From AC-32 sp963736055 (GTDB lineage: Bacteria; Actinomycetota; Thermoleophilia; Gaiellales; Gaiellaceae), in assembly GCA_963736055.1 (NCBI GenBank), contig CAVTNM010000008.1, positions 1,488,001-1,552,000 of the forward strand: DNA of 64,000 bases, given 5' to 3'. Under the pieces are notes generated by a model, which had not been told where the DNA came from, did not search any database, and saw only the letters and a list, made by a program, of their open reading frames with translations. Shown in pieces: positions 34,870-43,052 of this stretch (its first letter is position 1; each line of letters opens with the position of its first letter). The position numbers were made by a program, and so were the translations under genes.

Positions 34870-35057
34870 CCGTCGCGCCGCTCAACCGGACGCTCGACCA
34901 GGAGCTGAACGCGCTGCTGCGCGGCGCGAACCTCGAGTGCCTCGTGTGCGGCGAGTTCGTCCTCCATCGTGTGGACGGCATCGCCTGCCCGGAGTGCGGG
35001 GCCGAGTACGGGCAGGCCGCCGAGCCGCGGTTGCAGCTCACCTCGCAGACCGGCTGA
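34866..35057 (+). CDS. Small zinc-ribbon protein coupled to lexA
   Basis: The 63-residue product has two CxxC pairs (CLVCGEFVLHRVDGIACPECG) spaced like a zinc ribbon, flanked by short helices. Its GTG start overlaps the lexA stop, so it is very likely translated with lexA. I know no characterised family member. Candidate roles are DNA or protein binding in the SOS response, which rests on context only. Confidence 0.7.
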   Translation: MTVAPLNRTLDQELNALLRGANLECLVCGEFVLHRVDGIACPECGAEYGQAAEPRLQLTSQTG

Positions 35058-35060
35058 GCC

Positions 35061-37259
35061 TCAGAGGATCGTGATCGTGAAGGTCTGGGGCGGGCTCGTG
35101 TCCTCGGCACCCGGGCCCGACTTCCCGCCATCGTCGACGGCCCTGACGTTCACCGTCGCCGACCCGACGGCGAGCACCGCCGGCGTGTAGGTGAGAGTGC
35201 CGTCCGGAGCCACCGCAGGCTGCACGGAAAAGAGGCCGGGGTTGTCGTTCGAGACCGTGAACGCCAGCGTCTGACTCGATTCGTTGGCGGGGCCGGGCGC
35301 GATGCCGGTCGCCCACCCGGCGACCGACTGGGCGCCGAGCAGTGAGAGGACGGACTGGTTGGGCCCGACGGTGAAGACCGGCGGATCGTTGATCGGGTCG
35401 ATGGTCAGCGTGAACGTGCTCGGGGCGCTTGTGTCTACTCCGCCGGTCGCTGTCCCGCCGTCGTCGTGCGCGGTGACGGTGACGGTCGCGACACCGTTCG
35501 CGTTCGCCGCCGGCGAGAAGGTGAGCGTTCCGTTCGAGCCGACTCCTGGCTGCGCCGAGAAGAGCGCCGGGTTGTCGGAGCTGACGGTGAACGTGACGGT
35601 CTGCGCGGCCTCCGAGGGCGGTCCAGGCGAGATGTTCGTCGCCCAGGCGCCGACCGACCGGGGCCCGGAGTCTTCACGGACGGTCTGGTTCGAGCCCGCC
35701 GTGAAGGTCGGCGCCACGTTCGCCACCGGCGGTGGAGGCGGTGGCGGTGGAGGCGGCGGCGGTGGAGGAGGCGGCGGAGGCGGAGGTGGTGGCGTGGGTG
35801 ACGCCGGTGGGGGCGGAGGCGGAGGCTGCGGGGACGGCGCCGAAGGCGGCGGCGGAGGTGGGGGCGGCGATGAAGGCGCCGCAGGAGGGTTCGGAATCGA
35901 ACTGGGCGGAGGCGGCGGAGACGGTGCCGCCGGCGCCTGGGGCTCGGGCGCCGTCGGAGGCGAAGCCTGGACGGGCGCCAGAGCCGACACGTTGGGAGGC
36001 GCGGTCGACGGAATCACGACAGGAAGGTGAACCGACACCGTCGCTGGGGAGGGCCGCCGAAGCACGACCCGAACGTGGCGGGTCGGGTGAGCCTCGACGA
36101 GGTCGCGCCGGGCCACGTCCCTTGCCGGGGCCTGGGCGACGTTCCTCGCAGGCGTCGTCTCGGCGATCGCGTGCGGAGCCACGATCCCGGTGGTGGCCGC
36201 GGTCGCCAGCGAGGCCAGCCCGCCGAGAGCCGCGGTGACCGAGGGGGTGAGCGGAAAGCGCGCGAGCAGCGGCGCGTGCGTGAGCCACGAGACCGGCCCC
36301 ATCACGAGCCGCATGCGCCCGAGCGAGATGTTCACGAACGCGCGCACGAGGTCGGGGTCGAACTGCGTCCCGGAGCAGCGCGCGAGCTCGGCGCGCGCGT
36401 CTTCGCGCGTCGCCGGCTCCTTGTAGGAACGCATCGAGGTGATCACGTCGAAGACGTCTGCGATCGCGACGATCCGCCCGGAGAGTGGAATGTCCTCGCC
36501 CGCGATCCCGTGCGGGTAGCCCTTGCCATCCCAGCGCTCGTGGTGGTAGCCGACCGCGTCCGACCACTCGCCCAGCCAGTCGCGCAGCGGCTCGACGAGC
36601 GACTCGCCGTGCAGAGGGTGAAGCTTCAGCTCCTCCCACTCCTCGTCGGTCGGCTTGCCAGGCTTGTTCAGCGTCTCGGCGCTGACCTCGAGCTTCCCGA
36701 TGTCGTGCAGGAGTGCGGCCCAGTTGAGGCGGTCGAGGTCGTCCCGCGCCAGCCGGAGCTGGCTGCCCAGGCTGTACGAGTAGGCGCGGACGCGCTCGGC
36801 GTGACCCCGCGTGATCTTGTCGTGGACGTCGAGCGCGGCGACGAGCCGGAGCAGGATCTCGGCCGCCTGCTGCGCGGTCGGCGCCTCGTTCGCCTCGTGC
36901 ATCAGGCGCAGACGCCGCTCCAGCGTCTCGACTGTCCCGGAGCTCAGCGCCAGCTTGAACCGCGACGGCGCCTCGTCCGGGAAGACCAGCGAGAGGCTCA
37001 GCAGCGCGCCGAGCGGCAGGAGCCGGCGAGTGCACGCGTACAGGAGCGATACGACGACCGTGGCGGTCAAGCTGATGCCGAGCCACCAGGCGAGGAAGAG
37101 CCAGAGCGAGCTCGTGGGGACACCGGTGACCTCGGTCGCCAGGCGCACGAACAGCAGCGAGCCGGCGATCGGAAGTGCGTAGACGAGGAGCCGCAGAGCG
37201 CGGGCACGCCAGGGGTGCGCCGCCCAGCGACGCGGGCGCGTGCCTTCCGCCGCAGTCAT
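35061..37259 (-). CDS. Membrane HD-GYP phosphodiesterase with exported Pro-rich and cadherin-like region
   Basis: The 732-residue product has two or three N-terminal helices (LLVYALPIAGSLLFVRL, LWLFLAWWLGISLTATVVV), then an HD-GYP domain: LLHDIGKLEVS, HPLHGESL, GYHHERWDGKGYPHGIAGEDIP. A further hydrophobic segment (ALGGLASLATAATTGIVAP) follows near residue 350. A roughly 100-residue Pro-rich tract with a run of consecutive prolines then leads to two repeats (FTAGSNQTVREDSGPRSV, FTVGPNQSVLSLLGAQSV) of a cadherin-like Ig fold. HD-GYP domains usually degrade cyclic-di-GMP. The extension would be outside the cell. Confidence 0.83.
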   Translation of the reverse strand: MTAAEGTRPRRWAAHPWRARALRLLVYALPIAGSLLFVRLATEVTGVPTSSLWLFLAWWLGISLTATVVVSLLYACTRRLLPLGALLSLSLVFPDEAPSRFKLALSSGTVETLERRLRLMHEANEAPTAQQAAEILLRLVAALDVHDKITRGHAERVRAYSYSLGSQLRLARDDLDRLNWAALLHDIGKLEVSAETLNKPGKPTDEEWEELKLHPLHGESLVEPLRDWLGEWSDAVGYHHERWDGKGYPHGIAGEDIPLSGRIVAIADVFDVITSMRSYKEPATREDARAELARCSGTQFDPDLVRAFVNISLGRMRLVMGPVSWLTHAPLLARFPLTPSVTAALGGLASLATAATTGIVAPHAIAETTPARNVAQAPARDVARRDLVEAHPTRHVRVVLRRPSPATVSVHLPVVIPSTAPPNVSALAPVQASPPTAPEPQAPAAPSPPPPPSSIPNPPAAPSSPPPPPPPPSAPSPQPPPPPPPASPTPPPPPPPPPPPPPPPPPPPPPPVANVAPTFTAGSNQTVREDSGPRSVGAWATNISPGPPSEAAQTVTFTVSSDNPALFSAQPGVGSNGTLTFSPAANANGVATVTVTAHDDGGTATGGVDTSAPSTFTLTIDPINDPPVFTVGPNQSVLSLLGAQSVAGWATGIAPGPANESSQTLAFTVSNDNPGLFSVQPAVAPDGTLTYTPAVLAVGSATVNVRAVDDGGKSGPGAEDTSPPQTFTITIL
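35727..35905. repeat. GGN triplet repeat encoding poly-proline
   Basis: The plus strand consists mainly of GGC, GGT and GGA triplets, which read as CCN (Pro) codons of the HD-GYP gene on the minus strand. Such tracts are prone to slippage in replication and to assembly errors, so the exact number of prolines should be treated with care. Confidence 0.8.
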
Positions 37260-37320
37260 CCCCCTCGTATCGGTTCGCCAGTCTCGACGCTAAATCCCCG
37301 AGAACGTGGCCGAGCGAGGC

Positions 37321-37650
<330 letters not shown>

Positions 37651-37654
37651 TACG

Positions 37655-37680
37655 GAGAGCCCCGCGCATGCGGGGCTCTC
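37655..37680 (+). terminator. rnpB intrinsic terminator
   Basis: GAGAGCCCCGC and GCGGGGCTCTC form a perfect 11-bp stem with loop GCAT, followed by TATTTCT. It starts five bases after the P1 helix of RNase P RNA. Confidence 0.88.
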
Positions 37681-37731
37681 TATTTCTCGGGACGGGCGAT
37701 AATCGCGTCGGCCACCGAGAAGGGAGACACG

Positions 37732-38097
37732 ATGATCGACCACGTCACCGCGAACGTCGGCGACTTCGAGCAGGCGAAGGGCTTCTACGAGCAGGTGCTG
37801 GCGCCGCTCGGCTACTCGAAGCAGGTCGAGTTCGAGTCGGCGGCCGGCTTCGGCGCAGGCGAGGGCATACCTGACTTCTGGATCGGCTCGAGCTCCGAGC
37901 GCGGCGCGACCCACATCGCGTTCAGCGCGCCGAACCGGGCGGCCGTCGACGCCTTCTTCGAGGCCGCCATCGCAGCCGGTGCCACGGACAACGGCCCGCC
38001 CGGGGTGCGGTCGCACTACCACGAGAACTACTACGCCGCCTTCGTGCACGACGCTGCTGGCAACAACATCGAGGCGGTGTGCCACAGCCCCGAATGA
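37732..38097 (+). CDS. VOC-family (glyoxalase/bleomycin resistance-like) protein
   Basis: The 121-residue product starts MIDHVTANVGDFEQAKGFYEQVLAPLGY and contains ATHIAFSAPNRAAVDAFFEAA and NYYAAFVHDAAGNNIEAVCH, two VOC modules with His2 and the late Glu (NNIEAV) as likely metal ligands. The family includes dioxygenases, isomerases and resistance proteins; the substrate here is unknown. GAAGGGAGAC lies before the ATG. It stands alone after the rnpB terminator. Confidence 0.88.
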   Translation: MIDHVTANVGDFEQAKGFYEQVLAPLGYSKQVEFESAAGFGAGEGIPDFWIGSSSERGATHIAFSAPNRAAVDAFFEAAIAAGATDNGPPGVRSHYHENYYAAFVHDAAGNNIEAVCHSPE

Positions 38098-38099
38098 CG

Positions 38100-38158
38100 G
38101 TTCGCCGAGCCTGGGCCGGCAGCACGACCTCGAGCGCCGTACCCGGCTGGAGGAGTCT
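38100..38158 (-). other. Possible remnant of a histidine kinase C-terminus
   Basis: On the minus strand this gap reads PGTALEVVLPAQARR, like the end of a histidine kinase ATPase domain. A 22-nt stretch (38119-38140) is identical to 39959-39980, which encodes TALEVVL at the end of the kinase gene 1.8 kb away. It may be debris of a duplicated kinase gene, or a short repeat. Confidence 0.35.
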
Positions 38159-38734
38159 CTATTTGTGGTTCCGGTCACGCTCGTAGGTGAGGACGAGCAC
38201 GCTGTCCGGGCCGACGGGCCTCGACTCGGTCAGCTTCCAGTCCTTTCGCTCGTCCATCTCGCCGAACAGGCGGCGACCCGTGCCGAGCGCGACGGGAAAG
38301 ACCATCAGGTTCAGCTGGTCGACCAGGTCGCTTTCCAGCAGCGCCTGCACGAGCCGAAGGCTGCCCGGCACCTGGATGACCCCGTCCAGCTCCTCCTTGA
38401 GCTTCGCCGCCTCCTCGGCCGCGCCGCCCTTGAGAACGGTCGTGTTGTTCCACTCCGGTTTGTCGAGCGTCGAGGAGACGACGTACTTGGGCATCGTGTT
38501 GAACTTGTCCGCGAACTCACCGTCGCGTGAGGGCCAGGCCCCGGCGAAGCTCTCGTAGGTGATCCGGCCGAGGAGGAGCGCGTCCGCCTCCATCGTCTCG
38601 TCGATCTTGAACTGGTTGCCGTCGTCGCCGCGGTCGAACTCGAACGTCCAGCCGGGGTACTTGAAATCCTCGCCGCCAGGCGCCTGCATGACGCCGTCGA
38701 GCGAGACGAACTCGGTTACCACGATCTTGGCCAT
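38159..38734 (-). CDS. Dihydrofolate reductase-family protein (RibD C-terminal type)
   Basis: The 191-residue product begins MAKIVVTEFVSLDGVMQAPGG and contains ALLLGRITYESFAGAWP, YVVSSTLDKPEW and IQVPGSLRLVQALLESDLVD, the pattern of the YyaP/YwjB-type proteins related to bacterial DHFR and the RibD reductase domain. They probably bind NADPH, but most have no known substrate. AAGGAGCC precedes the ATG. Confidence 0.88.
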   Translation of the reverse strand: MAKIVVTEFVSLDGVMQAPGGEDFKYPGWTFEFDRGDDGNQFKIDETMEADALLLGRITYESFAGAWPSRDGEFADKFNTMPKYVVSSTLDKPEWNNTTVLKGGAAEEAAKLKEELDGVIQVPGSLRLVQALLESDLVDQLNLMVFPVALGTGRRLFGEMDERKDWKLTESRPVGPDSVLVLTYERDRNHK

Positions 38735-38950
38735 CTTTGGCTCCTTCCCGATTGTCGGTGCCTAGGACCGGCCCGTTGCCCGGAACTCATCGCTTCAGCG
38801 ATAGCCGACCGGGTCGACGACCGCGACCGCGCCGTCAAGTGGGCTTACTCCGCGTCCAGAAGCACCTATCTGCAGCATCTTGCCCCCTCACGAGGGCGGT
38901 GCACCGATAGCCTGTGGGCGCCCAGAGATACCTAGTCGGGAGGGGTTCAC

Positions 38951-39901
38951 GTGCATAAGCGCTGGAACGTCCTCGTCGTCGCCCTCGGCATCGCGGCTCT
39001 GGCTTCTGGCTCGGCCGCCCTCGCCGATCACGGCGGCAAGAAGCACGGGAAGCATGGAGGCTCGACCAAGGTCTTCACGCTCGACCCGTCGACCCACGGC
39101 AACCCGGAAGGGGTCGCCACGAGGGGTGGGGGGAAGGTCTTCTTCGTCGGCGCGACCGGCGACGGCACCATCTATCGCGGCACGGTCGGGAGCCCGACCG
39201 CGACCGAGTTCATCGCCGGTGCGGCAGGCAAGTCGGCCGTCGGCATGAAGATCAGGGGCGGCAAGCTGTACGTCGCCGGAGGCATGACGGGAAAGATCTA
39301 CGTCTACAGCCTGCGGACGAAGGAGCTCCTGGCCACGTTCGACACAGGCTCGGGCGGGTTCCTGAACGACCTCGTCGTGACCGGAAAGGGCGTCTTCGTG
39401 ACGGACTCGTTCCGTCCGACGCTCTGGCGCGTGACCAACGCGCAGCTGCGTGCGGGCTCGGGAACGCCTCAGGCAATCCCGGTCGGCCCGGAAATCGCCT
39501 ATACGACCGGTTTCAACCTGAACGGGATCGTGGCCCGCGGCCACAAGCTCATCGTCGTGCAGTCGAACACCGGGAAGCTCTTCAGCATCGTGGTCAAGAA
39601 AGGCGGCACCACTCGTGAGATCCACGAGATCGCGTCCGACCCGGTCGTCGGCGGCGACGGGATGCTGCTCGACCGCGGCCGCCTGATAGTCGTCCGGGGC
39701 TCACCCGCGGCGTTGCTGTTCCTGAAGCTGAAGGACCACTCGTCGAGCGCCAAGCTGGTGGCGACGCAGACCGACTCGACCCTTCGCGGGCCGTCGACCG
39801 TTGCGCGCGCACGGCACCTGTACCTCGTGGTGAACGCGGACTTCGCCACGAGCACGACGCCGTTCACCGTCTCGGGCCTGCCCCGCGGCAGGAAGCACTA
39901 G
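38951..39901 (+). CDS. Secreted beta-propeller-like protein (SMP-30/ScyD-like)
   Basis: The 316-residue product has a signal peptide (VLVVALGIAALASGSAALA) followed by a His/Lys-rich patch (DHGGKKHGKHGG). The rest is a run of about six beta-rich repeats, for example GNPEGVATRGGGKVFFVGA, VGMKIRGGKLYVAGGMTGKIYVY and FLNDLVVTGKGVFVTDSF, as in extracellular NHL/SMP-30-type propellers. It may be a lactonase-like enzyme or a scaffold; no catalytic set is certain. The gene starts with GTG and ends just before a strong shared hairpin. Confidence 0.75.
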   Translation: MHKRWNVLVVALGIAALASGSAALADHGGKKHGKHGGSTKVFTLDPSTHGNPEGVATRGGGKVFFVGATGDGTIYRGTVGSPTATEFIAGAAGKSAVGMKIRGGKLYVAGGMTGKIYVYSLRTKELLATFDTGSGGFLNDLVVTGKGVFVTDSFRPTLWRVTNAQLRAGSGTPQAIPVGPEIAYTTGFNLNGIVARGHKLIVVQSNTGKLFSIVVKKGGTTREIHEIASDPVVGGDGMLLDRGRLIVVRGSPAALLFLKLKDHSSSAKLVATQTDSTLRGPSTVARARHLYLVVNADFATSTTPFTVSGLPRGRKH

Positions 39902-39907
39902 TGGACG

Positions 39908-39939
39908 GGAGCGCGGCCGGCGCCCGCCGGCCGCGCTCC
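39908..39939. terminator. Bidirectional hairpin between convergent genes
   Basis: GGAGCGCGGCCGG and CCGGCCGCGCTCC pair perfectly over 13 bp with loop CGCCCG. It lies between the stops of the propeller gene and the histidine kinase gene, and is directly joined to the 17-nt copy of the TAGGAG element (39939-39955). Confidence 0.75.
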
Positions 39940-39950
39940 GCCAAGCCCTC

Positions 39951-41333
39951 CTAAGCGCGCAGCACGACCTCGAGCGCCGTCCCGCGCCCGGGGGCGGAGA
40001 CAAGCCGGAAGCCGCCGCCGATCGACGCCGCTCGCGCGCGCATGTTCTTCAGGCCCTGCCCGGCCGCGATCTCGTCCTCGTCGAAGCCCGAGCCGTCGTC
40101 CACGACGGTGACGAAGCGCTCGCCGGCGCGCTCGGCGATCTGCACTCGAGCCCGCCGGGCCCCGGCGTGCTTGCGCGCGTTCGCCAGACCCTCCTGGACG
40201 ATCCGGAAGACCTCGATCTGCTCGTCAGGAGCGAGCCGGATGCCGTCCTGGATGTCGAGGTCGACCTCGAGCTTCCCGTCGGCGGTGAGGAAATCGACGT
40301 AGCGGCGCAGGGCCGAGTCGAACGGGGCCGAGCCACCGGCCGACGAGAGCGCGAGCACGGCGAAGCGGGCCTCCTGCTGCGCCGCTGCCGCCGCGTCCTT
40401 GAGCTGGGCCAGGGTCTTCGCCGGATCGGCGCCGTTCTCCAGCATGCTCGCGTGCGTCGAGACCGCGAACAGATACTGGGCCAGGCCGTCGTGGATCTCG
40501 CGCGCCACCCGCGCGCGCTCCTCGGCGACAGCACGGCCGAACTCGGCGAAACGGATCGCGCGCCACACGCCCACGAGCAGGACGCTGTACGAGAGCAGCC
40601 GCAAGAAGTCGCCCTGGGAGACGTAGCCGCTCGAGAGCAACGGTGTGAAGACGTAGTGCAGCTCGGCGAAGAGCGCGAGGGTGGCGCCCAGGCAGAGCCA
40701 CCGGTCGAGGTCGTTCCCGCGTGAGCGGAAGCGGAGCCCGAAGCCGACCATGGCGATCAGCGAGACCAGCGCCTGCGCGGCGAGCGACGCGATCAGCAGG
40801 GGCGGCTGCTCGTCTCCGCTCCCGCCCGTGAGCGGCGGTAGCGAGAGACCGGCCTGGTGCGCGACGACCCAGGAGAGGATGAGGACGATCGCGACCGCGA
40901 CCAGCATCTCCCCGAGCGCGCGCCCGCGTGCGCTCGTGCGCCTCTTCGAGAACGGCGCGGCTGCGATCAGGCTGGTGGCGAAGAGGCGGCTGAGGATTCC
41001 GGCCCAGGCCTCCGTCCGGTGCAGAGGCTCGTTGCCGAGCACGGGCGCGATCGAGAACGCCAGCGTCGCCGCAGCCACCGCGCTGAAGCCGCCGCAGAGG
41101 AGCAGGTCGAGCCGCCTGCCGTCGACGGAAAAGCGGATCCCGGCCAGCACCGCGACGATCCCGGCCGCGAGCATGACCGCCGTGTCCAGCACGAGTCGCA
41201 CATGGGGGAGCGCGTACGTGCTGCGCAGGCTCGGATAGGCGACGAAGAGCATCAGGGCAGCGCCCAGCAGCCCGATGAGGAGCACCTCTCCCCAGAGCCA
41301 GGCCTGGTAGTCGTCCCGTTCTTCGTGCCGCAT
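39951..41333 (-). CDS. Membrane sensor histidine kinase (NarL-type partner)
   Basis: The 460-residue product has about eight N-terminal membrane helices (LLIGLLGAALMLFVAYP, VMLAAGIVAVLAGI and others, residues 15-245). The dimerisation domain has the HisKA_3-type H-box AREIHDGLAQYLFAVS, with phospho-acceptor His near residue 280. An ATPase domain follows with NARKHAGARRARVQI (N box) and VVDDGSGFDEDE (G box), ending TALEVVLRA. The signal is unknown. It is divergent from a NarL-type response regulator (41376-42017), its probable partner. Its TAG stop lies in the TAGGAG repeat copy. Confidence 0.9.
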   Translation of the reverse strand: MRHEERDDYQAWLWGEVLLIGLLGAALMLFVAYPSLRSTYALPHVRLVLDTAVMLAAGIVAVLAGIRFSVDGRRLDLLLCGGFSAVAAATLAFSIAPVLGNEPLHRTEAWAGILSRLFATSLIAAAPFSKRRTSARGRALGEMLVAVAIVLILSWVVAHQAGLSLPPLTGGSGDEQPPLLIASLAAQALVSLIAMVGFGLRFRSRGNDLDRWLCLGATLALFAELHYVFTPLLSSGYVSQGDFLRLLSYSVLLVGVWRAIRFAEFGRAVAEERARVAREIHDGLAQYLFAVSTHASMLENGADPAKTLAQLKDAAAAAQQEARFAVLALSSAGGSAPFDSALRRYVDFLTADGKLEVDLDIQDGIRLAPDEQIEVFRIVQEGLANARKHAGARRARVQIAERAGERFVTVVDDGSGFDEDEIAAGQGLKNMRARAASIGGGFRLVSAPGRGTALEVVLRA

Positions 41334-41375
41334 AAAGCCCTTGTCGGCAGGGGCTGCGCTGCCGATAAGCGCCGC

Positions 41376-42017
41376 ATGCGAATTCTGCTCGTGGACGACC
41401 ACCCGATCACACGGGACGCGCTTGGCGCGCTCCTGGGCCAGCACGGCTTCGACGTCGTCGGGGAGGCCTCGGACGGCGCCGAGGCGATCGAGCTCGCCCG
41501 CCGGCACCGGCCCGAGCTCGTTCTGCTCGACCTCTCGATGCCGGGCATGGACGGGCTCGAGGCGCTGCCCCGGCTGCGTGAGGCCGCTCCCGAGACGGAG
41601 GTCGTCGTCCTGACCGCGTCGGGCACCGAGGAGAACCTCCTGGGCGCCATCCGGGGCGGCGCTGCGGGCTACCTGCTGAAGAGCGAGCCGCCCGAGCGGA
41701 TTGCGGAGTTCCTGCGCGGCGTGGCGCACGGCGAGGCGGCCCTCTCGGGCGAGGTCGCGCGCCGTCTACTCGAGCAGGTGCGGGAAGGCGGTGTCGGCCG
41801 CGGCGTCCCGGACCGGATCGCCGGTGCGCTGAGCGCCCGCGAGCTCGAGGTGCTCCTTCTGTTGGACGAGCATCTCGGCACCGACGAGATCGCGGCCCGG
41901 CTCTACATCTCGGAGCACACGGTCCGCTCGCATGTCAAGAGCCTGCTCCGGAAGCTCGGCGTCTCGTCTCGGCGAGAAGCCCTGGATGCGCTCGCCACGG
42001 CCCGCCGCGCGGCGTAA
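41376..42017 (+). CDS. NarL/FixJ-type response regulator
   Basis: The 213-residue product begins MRILLVDDHPITRDALGALL. The phospho-acceptor Asp is in LVLLDLSMPGMDG near residue 54, with Thr in VVVLTASG and Lys in YLLKSEPP. A LuxR helix-turn-helix follows (LSARELEVLLLLDEHLGTDEI, TVRSHVKSLLRKLGVSSRREAL, residues about 145-205). It is encoded divergently from the histidine kinase, 42 bp apart, and presumably acts with it. The frame is open far upstream, but that part only shadows the kinase gene. Confidence 0.9.
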   Translation: MRILLVDDHPITRDALGALLGQHGFDVVGEASDGAEAIELARRHRPELVLLDLSMPGMDGLEALPRLREAAPETEVVVLTASGTEENLLGAIRGGAAGYLLKSEPPERIAEFLRGVAHGEAALSGEVARRLLEQVREGGVGRGVPDRIAGALSARELEVLLLLDEHLGTDEIAARLYISEHTVRSHVKSLLRKLGVSSRREALDALATARRAA

Positions 42018-42135
42018 ATCACCCACCGTGGGGGATGGCATTCACCCACGACACGCGAACGGTTCGGCCGATACTTGGGTCGACACCACCTTGGCGGGTG
42101 TCGGAGCGCGGTGGCTCTGTGCTTCCTTCGAAAAG

Positions 42136-42167
42136 AACGGCCGGCCCTCTGGACGGGGCCGGCCGTT
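42136..42167. terminator. Bidirectional hairpin terminator
   Basis: AACGGCCGGCCC and GGGCCGGCCGTT form a perfect 12-bp stem with an 8-base loop, flanked by AAAAG on the left and TGTCATT on the right. It serves the ends of the response regulator gene and the convergent deacetylase gene. Confidence 0.75.
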
Positions 42168-42168
42168 G

Positions 42169-43014
42169 TCATTCCATGAACCCCTCGCGGGCGGCGCCGA
42201 CGAGCGCCGGTAGCGTGCCCGGGTCGTAGCCCCCTTCGAGTACCGCAGCCACTCTGGGCCCCAGCGAGGCCGAGCGGCGGGCCAGCTGCCGGAAGCCGTC
42301 CGCGGTGACGAACATGTTCGCGAGTGGGTCGTCGACGTGGGCGTCGAAGCCCGCCGAGACGAGCACGAGATCCGGCTCGAACGAGCGCACCGCCGGCGCG
42401 ACGACCTCGTCGAAGGCGCGCAGGTAGTCCTCGTCCACCGAGCCGGCCGGGAGCGGCACGTTGACCGTTGTCTCGTTCCCGTCGTCCGGACCGCCGCTGC
42501 CGGGATAGAACGGCCACTGGTGCAGCGACGCGAAGAGCACCGAGTCGTCGTCCCAGAAGATGTCCTGCGTCCCGTTGCCGTGGTGCACGTCCCAGTCGAC
42601 GATCGCCACCCGTTCCAGGCCCAGCTCGGCCTGGGCGTAGCGGGCGGCGACGGCGACGTTGTCGATCAGGCAGAAGCCCATCGCGCGATCCGCCAGCGCG
42701 TGGTGGCCGGGCGGGCGGACGAGCGCGAACGCTTCGCGGTCGACCGCGGCCAGCGTGCAACCGGCCGCGAGCAGGGCGGCCTCATAACTCGTCTCGGAGG
42801 CCACGGTGTCCGGGTCGAGGAGGGTCGGTACCTCTACGGCCTGGAGCCGGTCGAGGTACTCGCGCGCGTGACAGCGCTCTATCTGTTCACGCGAGGCGGG
42901 GCCGGCCTCGACGAACTCGAACGCGTCGAAGAGAGCCCGCAGTCGATCGCGGCTCTCGACGTGTGGCTCGGTCGGGTGCAGCTCCGCGAGCGACGGGTGG
43001 CTCAGGAGCTCCAT
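42169..43014 (-). CDS. Histone deacetylase-family protein (AcuC/HdaH-like)
   Basis: The 281-residue product has the HDAC core: LVRPPGHHALADRAMGFCLIDN with the catalytic His pair, IVDWDVHHGNGTQDIF with the Asp and His zinc ligands, and LVSAGFDAHVDDP with the third ligand Asp. Bacterial members act on acetylated small molecules, polyamines or proteins such as acetyl-CoA synthetase. It is somewhat short for the family. I start at the ATG at 43014; the longer frame reads into the exonuclease gene. Confidence 0.9.
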   Translation of the reverse strand: MELLSHPSLAELHPTEPHVESRDRLRALFDAFEFVEAGPASREQIERCHAREYLDRLQAVEVPTLLDPDTVASETSYEAALLAAGCTLAAVDREAFALVRPPGHHALADRAMGFCLIDNVAVAARYAQAELGLERVAIVDWDVHHGNGTQDIFWDDDSVLFASLHQWPFYPGSGGPDDGNETTVNVPLPAGSVDEDYLRAFDEVVAPAVRSFEPDLVLVSAGFDAHVDDPLANMFVTADGFRQLARRSASLGPRVAAVLEGGYDPGTLPALVGAAREGFME

Positions 43015-43052
43015 GCGTGTGCCTTGCTGAGGCGGCTCTTCACCCCGCGATG

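Noticed and set aside
35727..35905. CRISPR-like or tandem repeat array
   Set aside because: The repetition is a GGN triplet tract encoding proline, with no spacers or constant repeat unit.
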